A stretch of 64,000 bases of DNA, from the NCBI GenBank assembly GCA_036744795.1, contig DAIOHK010000001.1, positions 70,715-134,714 of the forward strand. Reading direction: 5' to 3'. The stretch is from UBA5486 sp036744795. Lineage in GTDB: Bacteria > Bacillota > UBA4882 > UBA10575. Position numbers and translations under genes: made by a program. Positions within the stretch are counted from its first letter, which is position 1. Every line of letters begins with the position of its first letter. This document shows, piece by piece, positions 25,904-33,832 of this stretch. The notes beneath the pieces are model-generated. The model worked only from the letters and a program-made list of their open reading frames with translations, did no database searches and had not been told where the DNA came from.

Positions 25904-27094
25904 ATGGACTTATTTGATAAGTGTTTTGAATTTACTACCGCCAAAGAGGCTATCGCCTCCGGACTTTATCCCTACTTTCATGAACTACAGACAGGGCAAG
26001 ATACTAAAGTTACTATGAGTAACAAAGAAAATGTGTTAATGGTTGGTTCCAATAATTATCTGGGACTAACCAGTGATCCCCGTGTCAAAAATGCTGCCAT
26101 CGAAGCTACTGAAAAATACGGTTCAGGTTGTTCCGGTTCAAGATTTCTCAATGGTACCTTAGACCTTCATGTAACCCTAGAGCAGGAATTAGCCAGGTTT
26201 ATGCAAAAAGAGTCAGCACTTCTTTTTTCCGCAGGCTTTCTAGCTAATTTGGGGATCATTTCGGCCATCGCTTCCAGAGGTGATTATATCCTCTGTGACC
26301 GCGCTAACCATGCCAGTATTTACGATGGCTGCCGGCTTTCCTTTGCCAAGATGTTTAAATACGAACATAATAACATGGGTGATCTAGAAAAGCTCCTGCA
26401 AAAACTAGGAAATGATGCTACTAAGCTCATTATTACCGATGGGGTCTTCAGTATGGAAGGTGATTTAGCTAATCTCCCGGAGATCGTTAAACTTGCACAT
26501 AAATATAATGCTAGGATTCTAGTTGATGATGCTCACGGAATTGGTGTTTTAGGAAAAAACGGCCGTGGAACTGCAGAATACTTTGGTTTGGAAGATGAGA
26601 TTGATATGATCATGGGTACTTTCAGTAAATCTTTTGCTTCACTAGGTGGTTTCCTCGTTGCTTCTGAATCGGTTTGTCATTATATACAACATGTCTCCAG
26701 ACCATTAATCTTTACCGCCAGCATGACTCCGGCCTCTACCGGTGCAGCTCTAAAAGCCCTTGAAATCATTGAAAAAGAGGCAGAGCGCCGAAATCATCTA
26801 ATCAAGATTGCCGAAAGATTTAGAAATGGTTTAAAAGAACAAGGATTTATAGTAAAAGAAGGTATTACTCCCATCATTCCCGTCTTAGTCGGTGATATGA
26901 ATAAAACCTTCCTTGCGTGTAAACTTTTATTCGATAATGGTGTATACGTAAATCCAGTAGTCTCTCCGGCAGTTCCGCCTGATGCTACGATGATTAGAAC
27001 TAGTCTTACCGCTACCCATACAGAAGATGATATCGATCAGGCTATTGAAATCTTCGCAAAAGTCGGTCGGGAAATGGGACTAACTCCGGCGTAA
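25904..27094 (+). CDS. PLP-dependent alpha-oxoamine synthase, serine palmitoyltransferase-like
   Basis: The product has 396 residues. It belongs to the alpha-oxoamine synthase family (KBL, AONS, SPT, ALAS), which condenses an amino acid with an acyl-thioester. The N-terminal GLYPYFHELQTGQDTKV, SNNYLGLTSDPRV and GCSGSRFLNGTLDLH closely resemble bacterial SPT. The PLP lysine region reads GTFSKSFASLGGF, as in SPT, unlike the TLGKALG type of KBL. DDAHGIGVLG binds the cofactor. SPT makes 3-ketosphinganine from serine and palmitoyl-CoA; here the substrate is inferred. The convergent SDR gene downstream could supply the ketone reduction. The ATG at 25904 is used; the GGGGTG site is moderate. Confidence 0.82.
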   Translation: MDLFDKCFEFTTAKEAIASGLYPYFHELQTGQDTKVTMSNKENVLMVGSNNYLGLTSDPRVKNAAIEATEKYGSGCSGSRFLNGTLDLHVTLEQELARFMQKESALLFSAGFLANLGIISAIASRGDYILCDRANHASIYDGCRLSFAKMFKYEHNNMGDLEKLLQKLGNDATKLIITDGVFSMEGDLANLPEIVKLAHKYNARILVDDAHGIGVLGKNGRGTAEYFGLEDEIDMIMGTFSKSFASLGGFLVASESVCHYIQHVSRPLIFTASMTPASTGAALKALEIIEKEAERRNHLIKIAERFRNGLKEQGFIVKEGITPIIPVLVGDMNKTFLACKLLFDNGVYVNPVVSPAVPPDATMIRTSLTATHTEDDIDQAIEIFAKVGREMGLTPA

Positions 27095-27117
27095 ACGATC
27101 TCGAAACTTGTCGCTGG

Positions 27118-27305
27118 TTAGTCTCATATTTCGCCTTTTATTTATACCAAGGAAAACGCTACCGCAGGCTTTCACGATTTTCCTTGGGGGTCTAAAGTAT
27201 GCGAAAAATGAGATTAGTCTCATATTTCGCTTTTTATTTATACCAAGGAAAACGCTACCGCAGGCTTTCACGATGGGGGTATAAAGTGTGCGAAAAGTGA
27301 GATTA
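27118..27305. repeat. Two tandem self-complementary hairpin units
   Basis: Unit one (27118-27216) and unit two (27214-27305) share TTAGTCTCATATTTCGC, AAGGAAAACGCTACCGCAGG and ATGCGAAAA-TGAGATTA-like ends. Within each unit the start and the end are inverted (TCTCAT / ATGAGA), so each folds into one long hairpin. Unit two lacks the inner TTTCCTTGG present in unit one. They lie directly after the SPT-like stop codon. Confidence 0.7.
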
Positions 27306-27330
27306 CTCGTCACTCGTATTGATATTCTAC

Positions 27331-27360
27331 CCAGCCTGGTCAGAATGTTGTTTTAGCTAC
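27331..27360. repeat. Solo end of the mutS-mutL foldback element
   Basis: AGCCTGGTCAGAATGTTG repeats the left arm of the element at 14683-14700 with one change, and is followed by TTTTAGCTACCC, which recalls the internal GCGGCTACCC of that element. This looks like an internally deleted copy. Confidence 0.55.
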
Positions 27361-27362
27361 CC

Positions 27363-27405
27363 TACACGACAAACCCCCCCGCTTAGCGGGGGGGTTTGTC
27401 GTGTA
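27363..27405. terminator. Perfect 20-bp hairpin between convergent SPT-like and SDR genes
   Basis: TACACGACAAACCCCCCCGC (27363-27382) is the exact inverse complement of 27386-27405, with a 3-base loop. It sits between two converging genes and would stop transcription from both sides, although neither flank has a strong T run. The run of seven C is unusual in this AT-rich DNA. Confidence 0.55.
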
Positions 27406-27444
27406 AATAAGCTAGTCCAATCCGGACTATTAGCAGCCTACAGC

Positions 27445-28287
27445 CTATAAAAAATCAACCCCATAAAATATTCTAATTAATTTCTCCTTTACTCGGCTAG
27501 GGACAAAACGGGCGATCGCTGGAAATTTAGTAGAAAGAAAATCTCCTGCCGGATATCTCGTACGAGGATTTTTCTTTTTAATTACCTCCACTACTTTATC
27601 AGCTATCACCTGTGGAGGAGGTGACTTTTGCATATTTACATCAATTACACGCCAGCAAACATCAGCCCATTTTTTATAGGGTGAATCCTCCGCAATTCCA
27701 AACTGAGTAACATTATTAAAATTGGTGTTAATATCTCCCGGCTCTACTGCTACTACTTTAATTCCAAAGGGACGGAGTTCCTGGCGTAGTCCTTCAGTAA
27801 GGGCATTTAGAGCAAATTTGGTACTTGAATAATGAACTTGAAAAGGGATGACAAATTTTCCTGCCAGAGAAGTAATGTTAATAATAAGCCCCTTTCTTTG
27901 GTCTCTCATTACTGGTACTATTTCCTTAATTAAACGTAAGGCCCCAAAATAATTCGTATCAAAAATCTCCTTGGTTTTTTCAATAGGAAATTCCTCCAAT
28001 GGCCCAAACACACCAAAACCAGCATTATTAATCAGGATATCAATACCACCAGCTTCTTTAAGAAATTGTGCACATCCTGACCGAACAGAATTATCTTTAG
28101 TAACATCCATCTGTAAAAATTTAATACTCTGTTTTAATTGTTCAGGTAAGTTTTGCACTTTTGAAAGGTTACGCGTAGTACCCCAAACTTGACAACCTTT
28201 TTCTGCTAAAGTAAGGGCAATTGCCATCCCAATTCCTGAAGAAGCACCGGTAATTAAAACTTTTTTACCCGACAATCCTTTGCCCAT
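27445..28287 (-). CDS. Short-chain dehydrogenase/reductase (SDR)
   Basis: This 280-residue classical-type SDR has the NAD(P) motif TGASSGIGMAIA near residue 14, the NNAG motif in INNAGFGVFG, and the catalytic NITS...YSSTK set (Ser near 140, Tyr and Lys in HYSSTKFALNAL). The C-terminal extension resembles 17-beta-hydroxysteroid and ketosphinganine-reductase-like SDRs. Substrate is unknown. It converges on the SPT-like gene, so a 3-ketosphinganine reductase role is a testable guess. It is 15 bases downstream of the ompH-like gene on the same strand, so these two are probably cotranscribed. AAGGGAG supports the ATG. Confidence 0.85.
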   Translation of the reverse strand: MGKGLSGKKVLITGASSGIGMAIALTLAEKGCQVWGTTRNLSKVQNLPEQLKQSIKFLQMDVTKDNSVRSGCAQFLKEAGGIDILINNAGFGVFGPLEEFPIEKTKEIFDTNYFGALRLIKEIVPVMRDQRKGLIINITSLAGKFVIPFQVHYSSTKFALNALTEGLRQELRPFGIKVVAVEPGDINTNFNNVTQFGIAEDSPYKKWADVCWRVIDVNMQKSPPPQVIADKVVEVIKKKNPRTRYPAGDFLSTKFPAIARFVPSRVKEKLIRIFYGVDFL

Positions 28288-28302
28288 TTAAACCGCACTC
28301 CC

Positions 28303-28923
28303 TTATCTTTTTTCATCACCATTAACTGAGCCGGATTTACCTGTAAAGAAAAGTCGAACCCGTTGCCAGAATGTCAATCCCCACTTTTCCCAAGCTTTTA
28401 AGATATCATCTGTTAAATCAGTACCACCTACATAAAACCCGCCTTTCAGTAGTACACATTCAAAATCTTTCTTTTTAGCAACTTTTTGTACAACCGCTTT
28501 CAATTCTTCCATTAGATCCTGTTCTTTTTCTTCCCGAATCCTGGCCAATTCTTGTTTCTTACTATCAATTTTTATTTGCGTTTCAGCTGCTAATTCTTGA
28601 GCTCGGAAGAAATAATCTCCCTGCCCTTGGTAATCATCTTTCCCTGCTTGATCTTCCTTCATTAACTCTTTTACTTTATTGCGGTGTTCAGACAGAATTT
28701 CGGCAGTATACTTTTCTAATTCATGATCATATATCCCAAATTCTTCTCTTAACCTGATATACTTTGGGGCTTCGGCCTTAATTCGCGAAAGATCAATTAG
28801 CCCAATTTTAGATGAAAAATCCACTTCTTCATCTATCATCCCTAGACAAGTTCCGGGAAACAACAAAGAAAAAAGAAGAACCCCTGTTAAAATCGGAAAC
28901 AAGGAAAGAAGACGATGCCTCAT
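28303..28923 (-). CDS. OmpH/Skp-like periplasmic chaperone
   Basis: The product has 206 residues. It starts with a clear signal peptide (LFPILTGVLLFSLLFPGTC), followed by SKIGLIDLSRIKAEAPKY, the beta-strand and first helix typical of OmpH. A long charged coiled coil of about residues 65-150 and the end FECVLLKGGFYVGGTDLTDD are also family marks. Skp escorts outer-membrane proteins in Gram-negative bacteria. Homologues in spore-forming Firmicutes are uncommon and would fit a diderm or modified envelope. A free Cys in the signal peptide at the cleavage region is not a clean lipobox. AGGAGCGG precedes the ATG. Cotranscribed with the SDR. Confidence 0.8.
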   Translation of the reverse strand: MRHRLLSLFPILTGVLLFSLLFPGTCLGMIDEEVDFSSKIGLIDLSRIKAEAPKYIRLREEFGIYDHELEKYTAEILSEHRNKVKELMKEDQAGKDDYQGQGDYFFRAQELAAETQIKIDSKKQELARIREEKEQDLMEELKAVVQKVAKKKDFECVLLKGGFYVGGTDLTDDILKAWEKWGLTFWQRVRLFFTGKSGSVNGDEKR

Positions 28924-29021
28924 TTTTAACCGCTCCTATTTTCAAATATCAAAAGATAACCTCTAAAATATTCACCTTTTCTCTTCGATTTCCTGCTGAA
29001 AAAGAAATTTACTCTATTAAT

Positions 29022-29059
29022 TCACTTCGTGATGTTAAGGTGGCCGGCCTAAGCGACTA
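29022..29059. repeat. TCACTTCGTGATGTTAAGG repeat, copy 1
   Basis: TCACTTCGTGATGTTAAGG, then a GGCCGGCCT-rich part and AGCGACTA, match the block at 42422-42460 with about four changes over 38 bases. Both copies are intergenic. The start contains the small palindrome TCACTTCGTGA. Confidence 0.65.
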
Positions 29060-29162
29060 ACTAGGAAATTGCCTACTCTAAATATTTAAAGAAGAAACCA
29101 TTAGTTAGTCTTTGTTATCTTTTTGAAGCATAAGATAAATAAGTAATGGAGGTGAATCTTAA

Positions 29163-29369
29163 TTGAGACTCTGTAAATATCGGGTTCGCAATTATCATTT
29201 TAACTCCGTAAATAAAAGATGGATAATCCATACCATACAAGAAAATGAAACCCTTTACCAGTTAGCAAGCAAATATAAAACATCAGTTTTACACCTTTTA
29301 CAATACAACCCGCCTCTAGATCCCCGTCAATTAATTATCAATGAGCGGATTGTTATTCCTCCTAGCTAA
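29163..29369 (+). CDS. Small LysM-domain protein
   Basis: The product has 68 residues: a short basic N-terminus and a single LysM module (about residues 21-66) reading HTIQENETLYQLASKYKTS and ending INERIVIPP. LysM binds peptidoglycan-type glycans and is common in spore coat and cortex proteins such as SafA. There is no signal peptide, so it may act in the mother cell or forespore. The TTG start is 8 bases after GGAGGTG. A repeat lies in its leader. Confidence 0.8.
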   Translation: MRLCKYRVRNYHFNSVNKRWIIHTIQENETLYQLASKYKTSVLHLLQYNPPLDPRQLIINERIVIPPS

Positions 29370-29372
29370 GGA

Positions 29373-29397
29373 TTAAAAAACCCGCCTTACTGGCGGG
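29373..29397 (-). terminator. Terminator after phoU
   Basis: The stem CCCGCC / GGCGGG (29381-29386 and 29392-29397) is followed on the minus strand by TTTTTT. It lies between the converging LysM gene and phoU. Confidence 0.8.
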
Positions 29398-29418
29398 AAT
29401 GAATCTATAATCAAGTAA

Positions 29419-30057
29419 CTAATATTTTACCCTCTTTCCAGTATTAATCAGTATAGTTTCTTCGCCAATATTAGTAGCATGATCGGCTATTCTTTCAAGA
29501 AATCTGGCAATCATATGAAAACGAATTGCCTGTCTAGCCGCTTTAACATCTTTAAGATCAGTAAGTAGTAAAGATAATTCATCATAGATCTTCTCATACA
29601 TATTATCCGCGTTTTCATCTTTTCGGCACACAGCTTCTGCTAAATCGGAGTCTCCCGCCACAAAAGCTTTGAGAGAAACTTCAAGCATATTAAGTGCCAA
29701 GTTAGCCAATTGCGGGATATGAATAAGCGGTTTGATATATTCCTCATTCTTTAATTCCAAAACAATTTCTGCTATATTGGTGGCATAATCGCCAACCCTT
29801 TCCAAGTCATTAGCAAGTTTTAAAATTGACAGACTAGTCCGTAGTGTTTTTCCTGGAAGGTTATTCTCACTAAGCAGCTTGGCAATCTTTTCCTCAATTA
29901 CAATCTGTTTATTATCAATTAAATCATCCTCATTGATGACCTTTAATGCATCTTGGTAATTTCTCTTTACTAAAGCCTCAATCGAACGATTAACTACCTT
30001 CTCTACATCCTCCCCCATCTGTAAGAACTCCGCCATCAGTTGATCAAGCTGTTCCAA
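29419..30057 (-). CDS. phoU: Phosphate transport regulator PhoU
   Basis: The product has about 212 residues with two PhoU helical bundles. The metal-binding motifs are ANDLERVGDYATNIAE in the first half and ARFLERIADHATNIGEE in the second. PhoU restrains phosphate uptake and signalling through PstB and PhoR. No pst or phoR genes are seen nearby. The TTG at 30057 is preferred because AAGGAG lies 8 bases upstream; a GTG at 30066 is too close to that site. A 60-bp near-copy of its own coding sequence (29717-29776) lies upstream at 30353. Confidence 0.93.
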   Translation of the reverse strand: MEQLDQLMAEFLQMGEDVEKVVNRSIEALVKRNYQDALKVINEDDLIDNKQIVIEEKIAKLLSENNLPGKTLRTSLSILKLANDLERVGDYATNIAEIVLELKNEEYIKPLIHIPQLANLALNMLEVSLKAFVAGDSDLAEAVCRKDENADNMYEKIYDELSLLLTDLKDVKAARQAIRFHMIARFLERIADHATNIGEETILINTGKRVKY

Positions 30058-30352
30058 ATAAACCACTCCTTTTCATCTTATACTAGGATTTTATCCCCTA
30101 ATAAATAATAACGTTTAATCCGTAATAAAATTCCCTTTTATTAATTATTAGTTAAGGAATAATATAATCCTGCTCAAACAGGTAAAACAATTATTATTCA
30201 ATTATTTTAAGGAGTGTGGAAACTGCATATTACCCAAATATCCTTTAATACTCGTTACTCATGTATAAAAATATTGTTTTTTAAAAAAGTATCAAGCATC
30301 GAGTTATATTTTGTGGCTGAGTCTAATAATTTATTTTATTTCTAAGAAGGAA

Positions 30353-30412
30353 ATATGAATAAGCGGTTTGATATATTTCTCGTTCTTTAATTCCAAAACA
30401 ATCTCTGCTATA
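30353..30412 (-). pseudogene. Relic fragment of a second phoU
   Basis: These 60 bases match phoU positions 29717-29776 with only three differences. On the minus strand they still encode IAEIVLELKNEKYIKPLIHI; two of the three differences are silent and one changes Glu to Lys. The rest of a phoU copy is absent. The fragment abuts the clostripain gene and supplies its stop codon. Confidence 0.75.
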
Positions 30413-32153
30413 GAGGAATCTCTAGTAGTTCTTCTATTAACTTGTCCCACTTTGTATAGTATGGAAAGCCCATTGCCGGATAATAGCTGGAGTATAAGTT
30501 CCAATAAGCATAATTATCTGGTAGCAATACAGCAAGCCCATTATCTTCTCCGAACTTAGTAGGATTAATTATCTGATTAGCATCAACAATATTCCTTAAT
30601 GCCGATCGGGCAGCTAAAGCTGATAAATGAAGTTGGGAAGTATCGGGAATCTGTGTTGAACTGGTAATCAAATCCAAAAAATGACCTAAATCTTTGTTCT
30701 CAGGATAATCGTATCCCTTGGTTTTCAAAGTAAGTTTCTTTACCTCCTCCCGGATTAAAGGGTCGGTCTCATTAAGAAAACAAGTAACAAATCCCTCTAC
30801 TACTTCCCCGAATTGCTGAATTTCAGTAGTCGAAAGTTTCAACCCGGAGATCGTTAGAGGAAAGTCCAAATAATAATTTTGATAATATTTAGCATAACAA
30901 GAGAGGATCTCTCGGACGAAATCCTCTGGCAAAAGAAGAGGATCAGTAACCAGGCTCTTCATAATAGTATGATAAGGTAAACCATTTGCAGGAGTAACTT
31001 CTTCCGAGCCTACTAGATAAGATATCGCTCCTTGCCATTCCCAGGCCACCTCCGCCATTTGCATCAAGCAAGCATCCGTAACTAATAAATCCAGCGGACG
31101 GCCGTTAAATGCTCCGTCCAGTGCTAATCTAACTTCTTTGGCCGTTAACCAATCATTAAAATAATCACTTCCATCTTGATCATAACAGATCGACCTACTC
31201 TTTACCGTTGAAATGTTTTCATGCAAGATCCCACTACCATGATTCCATAATACCAGCATATAATGGCGGGCCGGGTAATTTGTCATCCCCCAGCTAAGAA
31301 AATCCTGTAGAACATTGGGATCACCAGTATTAGTCTCACCCAGCAGAATATAAGGTGATGTTACATTACCCGGATCATCATCTTTTGTCATAAGATAGCG
31401 TTTTGCTTCATCATTGTAAAAATCGGCTTGGACTAAAATATTTACCTGCTCTGTACTACCTACTTCCTCCATTTCATTAAGGTCCGAAAGAGCAAATCCA
31501 TAATAATCTAAATTATTATCAGCAGCCATATAAACCATTACTGTCCAGTCTTTATATTGATATAAATTGTTAGAAATAACTATTGATACAGGTTTTTCGA
31601 CTCTCCGACCATTTGTCAATATTGCAATTATACGAAGCAAATAACTACCATCAGATTTAGTCGACGTATCCAGAGTAAAATTATAAACACCATTTGATAT
31701 ATAGCTTAAGTTTGGTATCTGCTCATTATTCAAATAGACCTCAATATTCGTTAATCCCCGCATTTTTTCAATTTCAGTAGAAATAGTAAAACTTACTTCT
31801 CCTGATAGTGGTTGAGCCAAAGAGGAAAAACCATCAGCTGAAATTGTAATGTTTACTATTGATGGATCTAAAAGTTGAACTAGAGGAACTATCTTTCCTG
31901 CAAATATGTAGACAGTTTCTTCATGTATATAGTAATCTTCCTTATATAACCTTATAAAATGCTCCCCTTCTCTTAATCCACTAATTGTACATGGGGTTAT
32001 ATATCCGGTAAGCTTCCCATCAATCCATACCTCTGCCCCGGAAGGTACTGTCTCAACTACAAGCTTCCCTAGATTCTTCCTACAACCGGTTAAAGAAAGA
32101 AGTAACAAAAGTAAACAAAAAATAAGAAACTTACGTTTTCTAATTCCAGGCAA
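30408..32153 (-). CDS. Lipoprotein with PEGA domain and clostripain-like (C11) peptidase domain
   Basis: The product has 581 residues. A lipoprotein signal ends in LLSLTGC, so the mature protein should be lipid-anchored outside the cell. A PEGA-type domain (VETVPSGAEVWIDGKLTG, residues about 30-95) is followed by an Ig-like stretch and a C11 clostripain-type domain starting near DWTVMVYMAADNNLDYYG. The catalytic pair is His in LVLWNHGSGI and Cys in VTDACLMQMAE, with a Ca-site-like region after. C11 enzymes cut after Arg or Lys and may self-activate. The TTG start follows GGGAGGG. The stop codon lies within the phoU relic, so the C-terminus may have been remodelled by that event. Confidence 0.88.
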   Translation of the reverse strand: MPGIRKRKFLIFCLLLLLLSLTGCRKNLGKLVVETVPSGAEVWIDGKLTGYITPCTISGLREGEHFIRLYKEDYYIHEETVYIFAGKIVPLVQLLDPSIVNITISADGFSSLAQPLSGEVSFTISTEIEKMRGLTNIEVYLNNEQIPNLSYISNGVYNFTLDTSTKSDGSYLLRIIAILTNGRRVEKPVSIVISNNLYQYKDWTVMVYMAADNNLDYYGFALSDLNEMEEVGSTEQVNILVQADFYNDEAKRYLMTKDDDPGNVTSPYILLGETNTGDPNVLQDFLSWGMTNYPARHYMLVLWNHGSGILHENISTVKSRSICYDQDGSDYFNDWLTAKEVRLALDGAFNGRPLDLLVTDACLMQMAEVAWEWQGAISYLVGSEEVTPANGLPYHTIMKSLVTDPLLLPEDFVREILSCYAKYYQNYYLDFPLTISGLKLSTTEIQQFGEVVEGFVTCFLNETDPLIREEVKKLTLKTKGYDYPENKDLGHFLDLITSSTQIPDTSQLHLSALAARSALRNIVDANQIINPTKFGEDNGLAVLLPDNYAYWNLYSSYYPAMGFPYYTKWDKLIEELLEIPL

Positions 32154-32559
32154 AAAAATCCCTCCCTGGTATGATAGACCAATTATAACAGATCGTAACG
32201 ATTATTTTAAGTTATTTTTTGTTTCTCGCACTAACTTATGGATAATTATATAATACAAATTATTAACCGCTTTATATTGTAACCAAATAGGTCTTCAGGT
32301 AGTAATGCATTTCCGTACTTTGAAAAAAGTACTCAAAGAAGGATTCGCCAGTCTGCACGTAGAATTACTTTAAAATCCTCTACATAATAATTTTTCTTAC
32401 AAGGAGGTGAAATATCCTTAGAACAGCTGTTACGGGCGGGAAACATTTAATATATAAACCGGAATGATTCTTTTTTTATTTAGATTATCCAAAAAAGCTT
32501 CCCTTACCGTATACATCTTGTTCTTGTTATTATTATATTTTTTTGGGAGGCGTTAAAGC
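32154..32559. other. Intergenic interval between divergent clostripain and degV genes
   Basis: This 406-base AT-rich interval should hold both promoters. A strong Shine-Dalgarno-like AAGGAGGTG at 32400-32408 is followed by no ORF longer than about 12 codons. GTACTTTGAAAAAAGTAC near 32312 is a small inverted repeat. Nothing else was recognised. Confidence 0.4.
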
Positions 32560-33411
32560 ATGTCGATTAAAATTGTCACCGATTCTACGGCTGACCTCTC
32601 CCCTGAACTAATTAATCGTTATTCTATAGAGATTATTCCTCTCTCCGTATACTTCGGTGACCAAGTCTACTTAGATGGAAAAGACTTGGACCCTTTTAGC
32701 TTTATGGAAAAGGTCAAGGCTTCTCCAATTTTTCCAAAGACAGGCCAGGCTACTCCAGCGGATTTTATTGAACTTTTCCGCCACCTATTAGACCAAGGAC
32801 ATGAAATTCTTTATGTAGGTCTCTCCTCCGGACTTTCGGGAACTGTCGCCTCAGCATCCTTAGCGGTACAAGAATTAAGCGAAGCTCCGATTGCCATCGT
32901 AGATTCGAAAAATCTCTCCATGGGGATTGGCATCCTCGCTTTACATGGAGCAGAAATGGCACAAAACGGTATTCCACTAAATGAAATTGCCGAGCGACTT
33001 AATAAAATGGTTCCCGGAATAAAGACTTCATTCATCGTTGACTCGATGGATTTTCTCTACAAAGGGGGGCGGCTCTCCCGAACTCAGGCCTTTATCGGAA
33101 ATGTCTTACAAATTCATCCCAGAATTGAAGTTGTTGATGGTAAACTTTTCTTAGCCGAAAAATTCCGGGGAAGCAAAGTCAAAGCGAATGCCCGTCTTAT
33201 TGAATGGGCTACCGAAAAGAAAGAACTAATTCATCCACGCTGGATCTCGGTGACCCACTGCCATGCTGATGAATCAGCGGAGTTTATCGCAGATGAGCTT
33301 CGAAAGATGAACCTAGCACAGGAAGTAGTAATTACACGAGCAGGAGCTGTTATTTCCAGCCACTGTGGTCCAGGAACTGTTGGTATTCTTTTTATAGAAA
33401 AAGATTTTTAA
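32560..33411 (+). CDS. DegV family fatty-acid-binding protein
   Basis: The product has 283 residues. DegV/FakB signatures are IVTDSTADLSPELI at the start, FPKTGQATPADF, VGLSSGLSGTVASA and the C-terminal HCGPGTVGILF. DegV/FakB proteins bind a fatty acid and present it to the kinase FakA for phosphorylation; no fakA is seen here. The ATG follows TTGGGAGG. Plus-strand monocistron with its own terminator. Confidence 0.93.
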   Translation: MSIKIVTDSTADLSPELINRYSIEIIPLSVYFGDQVYLDGKDLDPFSFMEKVKASPIFPKTGQATPADFIELFRHLLDQGHEILYVGLSSGLSGTVASASLAVQELSEAPIAIVDSKNLSMGIGILALHGAEMAQNGIPLNEIAERLNKMVPGIKTSFIVDSMDFLYKGGRLSRTQAFIGNVLQIHPRIEVVDGKLFLAEKFRGSKVKANARLIEWATEKKELIHPRWISVTHCHADESAEFIADELRKMNLAQEVVITRAGAVISSHCGPGTVGILFIEKDF

Positions 33412-33432
33412 TAACTAATCACAGAATATTAC

Positions 33433-33463
33433 AAAAAGGGCGACCCTGAAGGGTGCCCTTTTT
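33433..33463 (+). terminator. Terminator after degV
   Basis: The stem AAAAGGGCGACCC / GGGT-GCCCTTTTT has a TGAA loop and a T run on the plus strand, 22 bases past the stop. Confidence 0.85.
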
Positions 33464-33515
33464 AACATATTTTTGTAGTAGACAACAGCAAATTATTTAC
33501 CAGGGGAGGTAATAA

Positions 33516-33540
33516 GAGGGAATTGCATAATTACCTGAAA
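33516..33540. repeat. GAATTGCATAATT-family repeat, best-matching single end
   Basis: GAGGGAATTGCATAATTACC is the consensus end of the family. A clear inverted partner was not found downstream, so this may be a solo end. Confidence 0.55.
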
Positions 33541-33639
33541 GCTTATTTAACTGTAATATCTTTATTTATCTTTATTCAAAGGGATTGTCTGATTACCAAA
33601 GACCTCTCCTTAAGAAGTAAATATGATATTCTATTTGTG

Positions 33640-33668
33640 ACAGACCATAATTGCCGGTCTGTTTTTTT
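33640..33668 (+). terminator. Orphan plus-strand terminator
   Basis: The stem ACAGACC / GGTCTGT (33640-33646 and 33656-33662) is followed by seven T. No protein gene ends just upstream, because degV already has a terminator at 33433. A short untranslated RNA from about 33520 is one explanation. Confidence 0.55.
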
Positions 33669-33832
33669 CTTTGTGAATAGTAATAAATTCTTTTACCAGT
33701 CAAGTATACTCAAATGAAATATAAAGATGTAATTACAGTATTTAAAGTATATTTTAAGAAATAGAAGGAAAATTTGTTAAAATGTTAAATTAAGAAAATA
33801 TAAACTTTTGTTCAAAAAAGGAGGGTCTTTCC

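Noticed and set aside
27080..27313. Minus-strand frame with a repeated VKACGSVFLGINK motif
   Set aside because: It is the translation of the tandem hairpin repeat after the SPT-like gene; the protein repeat only mirrors the DNA repeat and there is no ribosome site.
32400..32460. Strong AAGGAGGTG site upstream of degV
   Set aside because: The frames after it stop within about 12 codons; no short peptide gene could be supported.
33523..33717. Plus-strand 64-residue frame
   Set aside because: It begins inside a dispersed repeat end and runs through a strong terminator hairpin, so it is not a credible gene.
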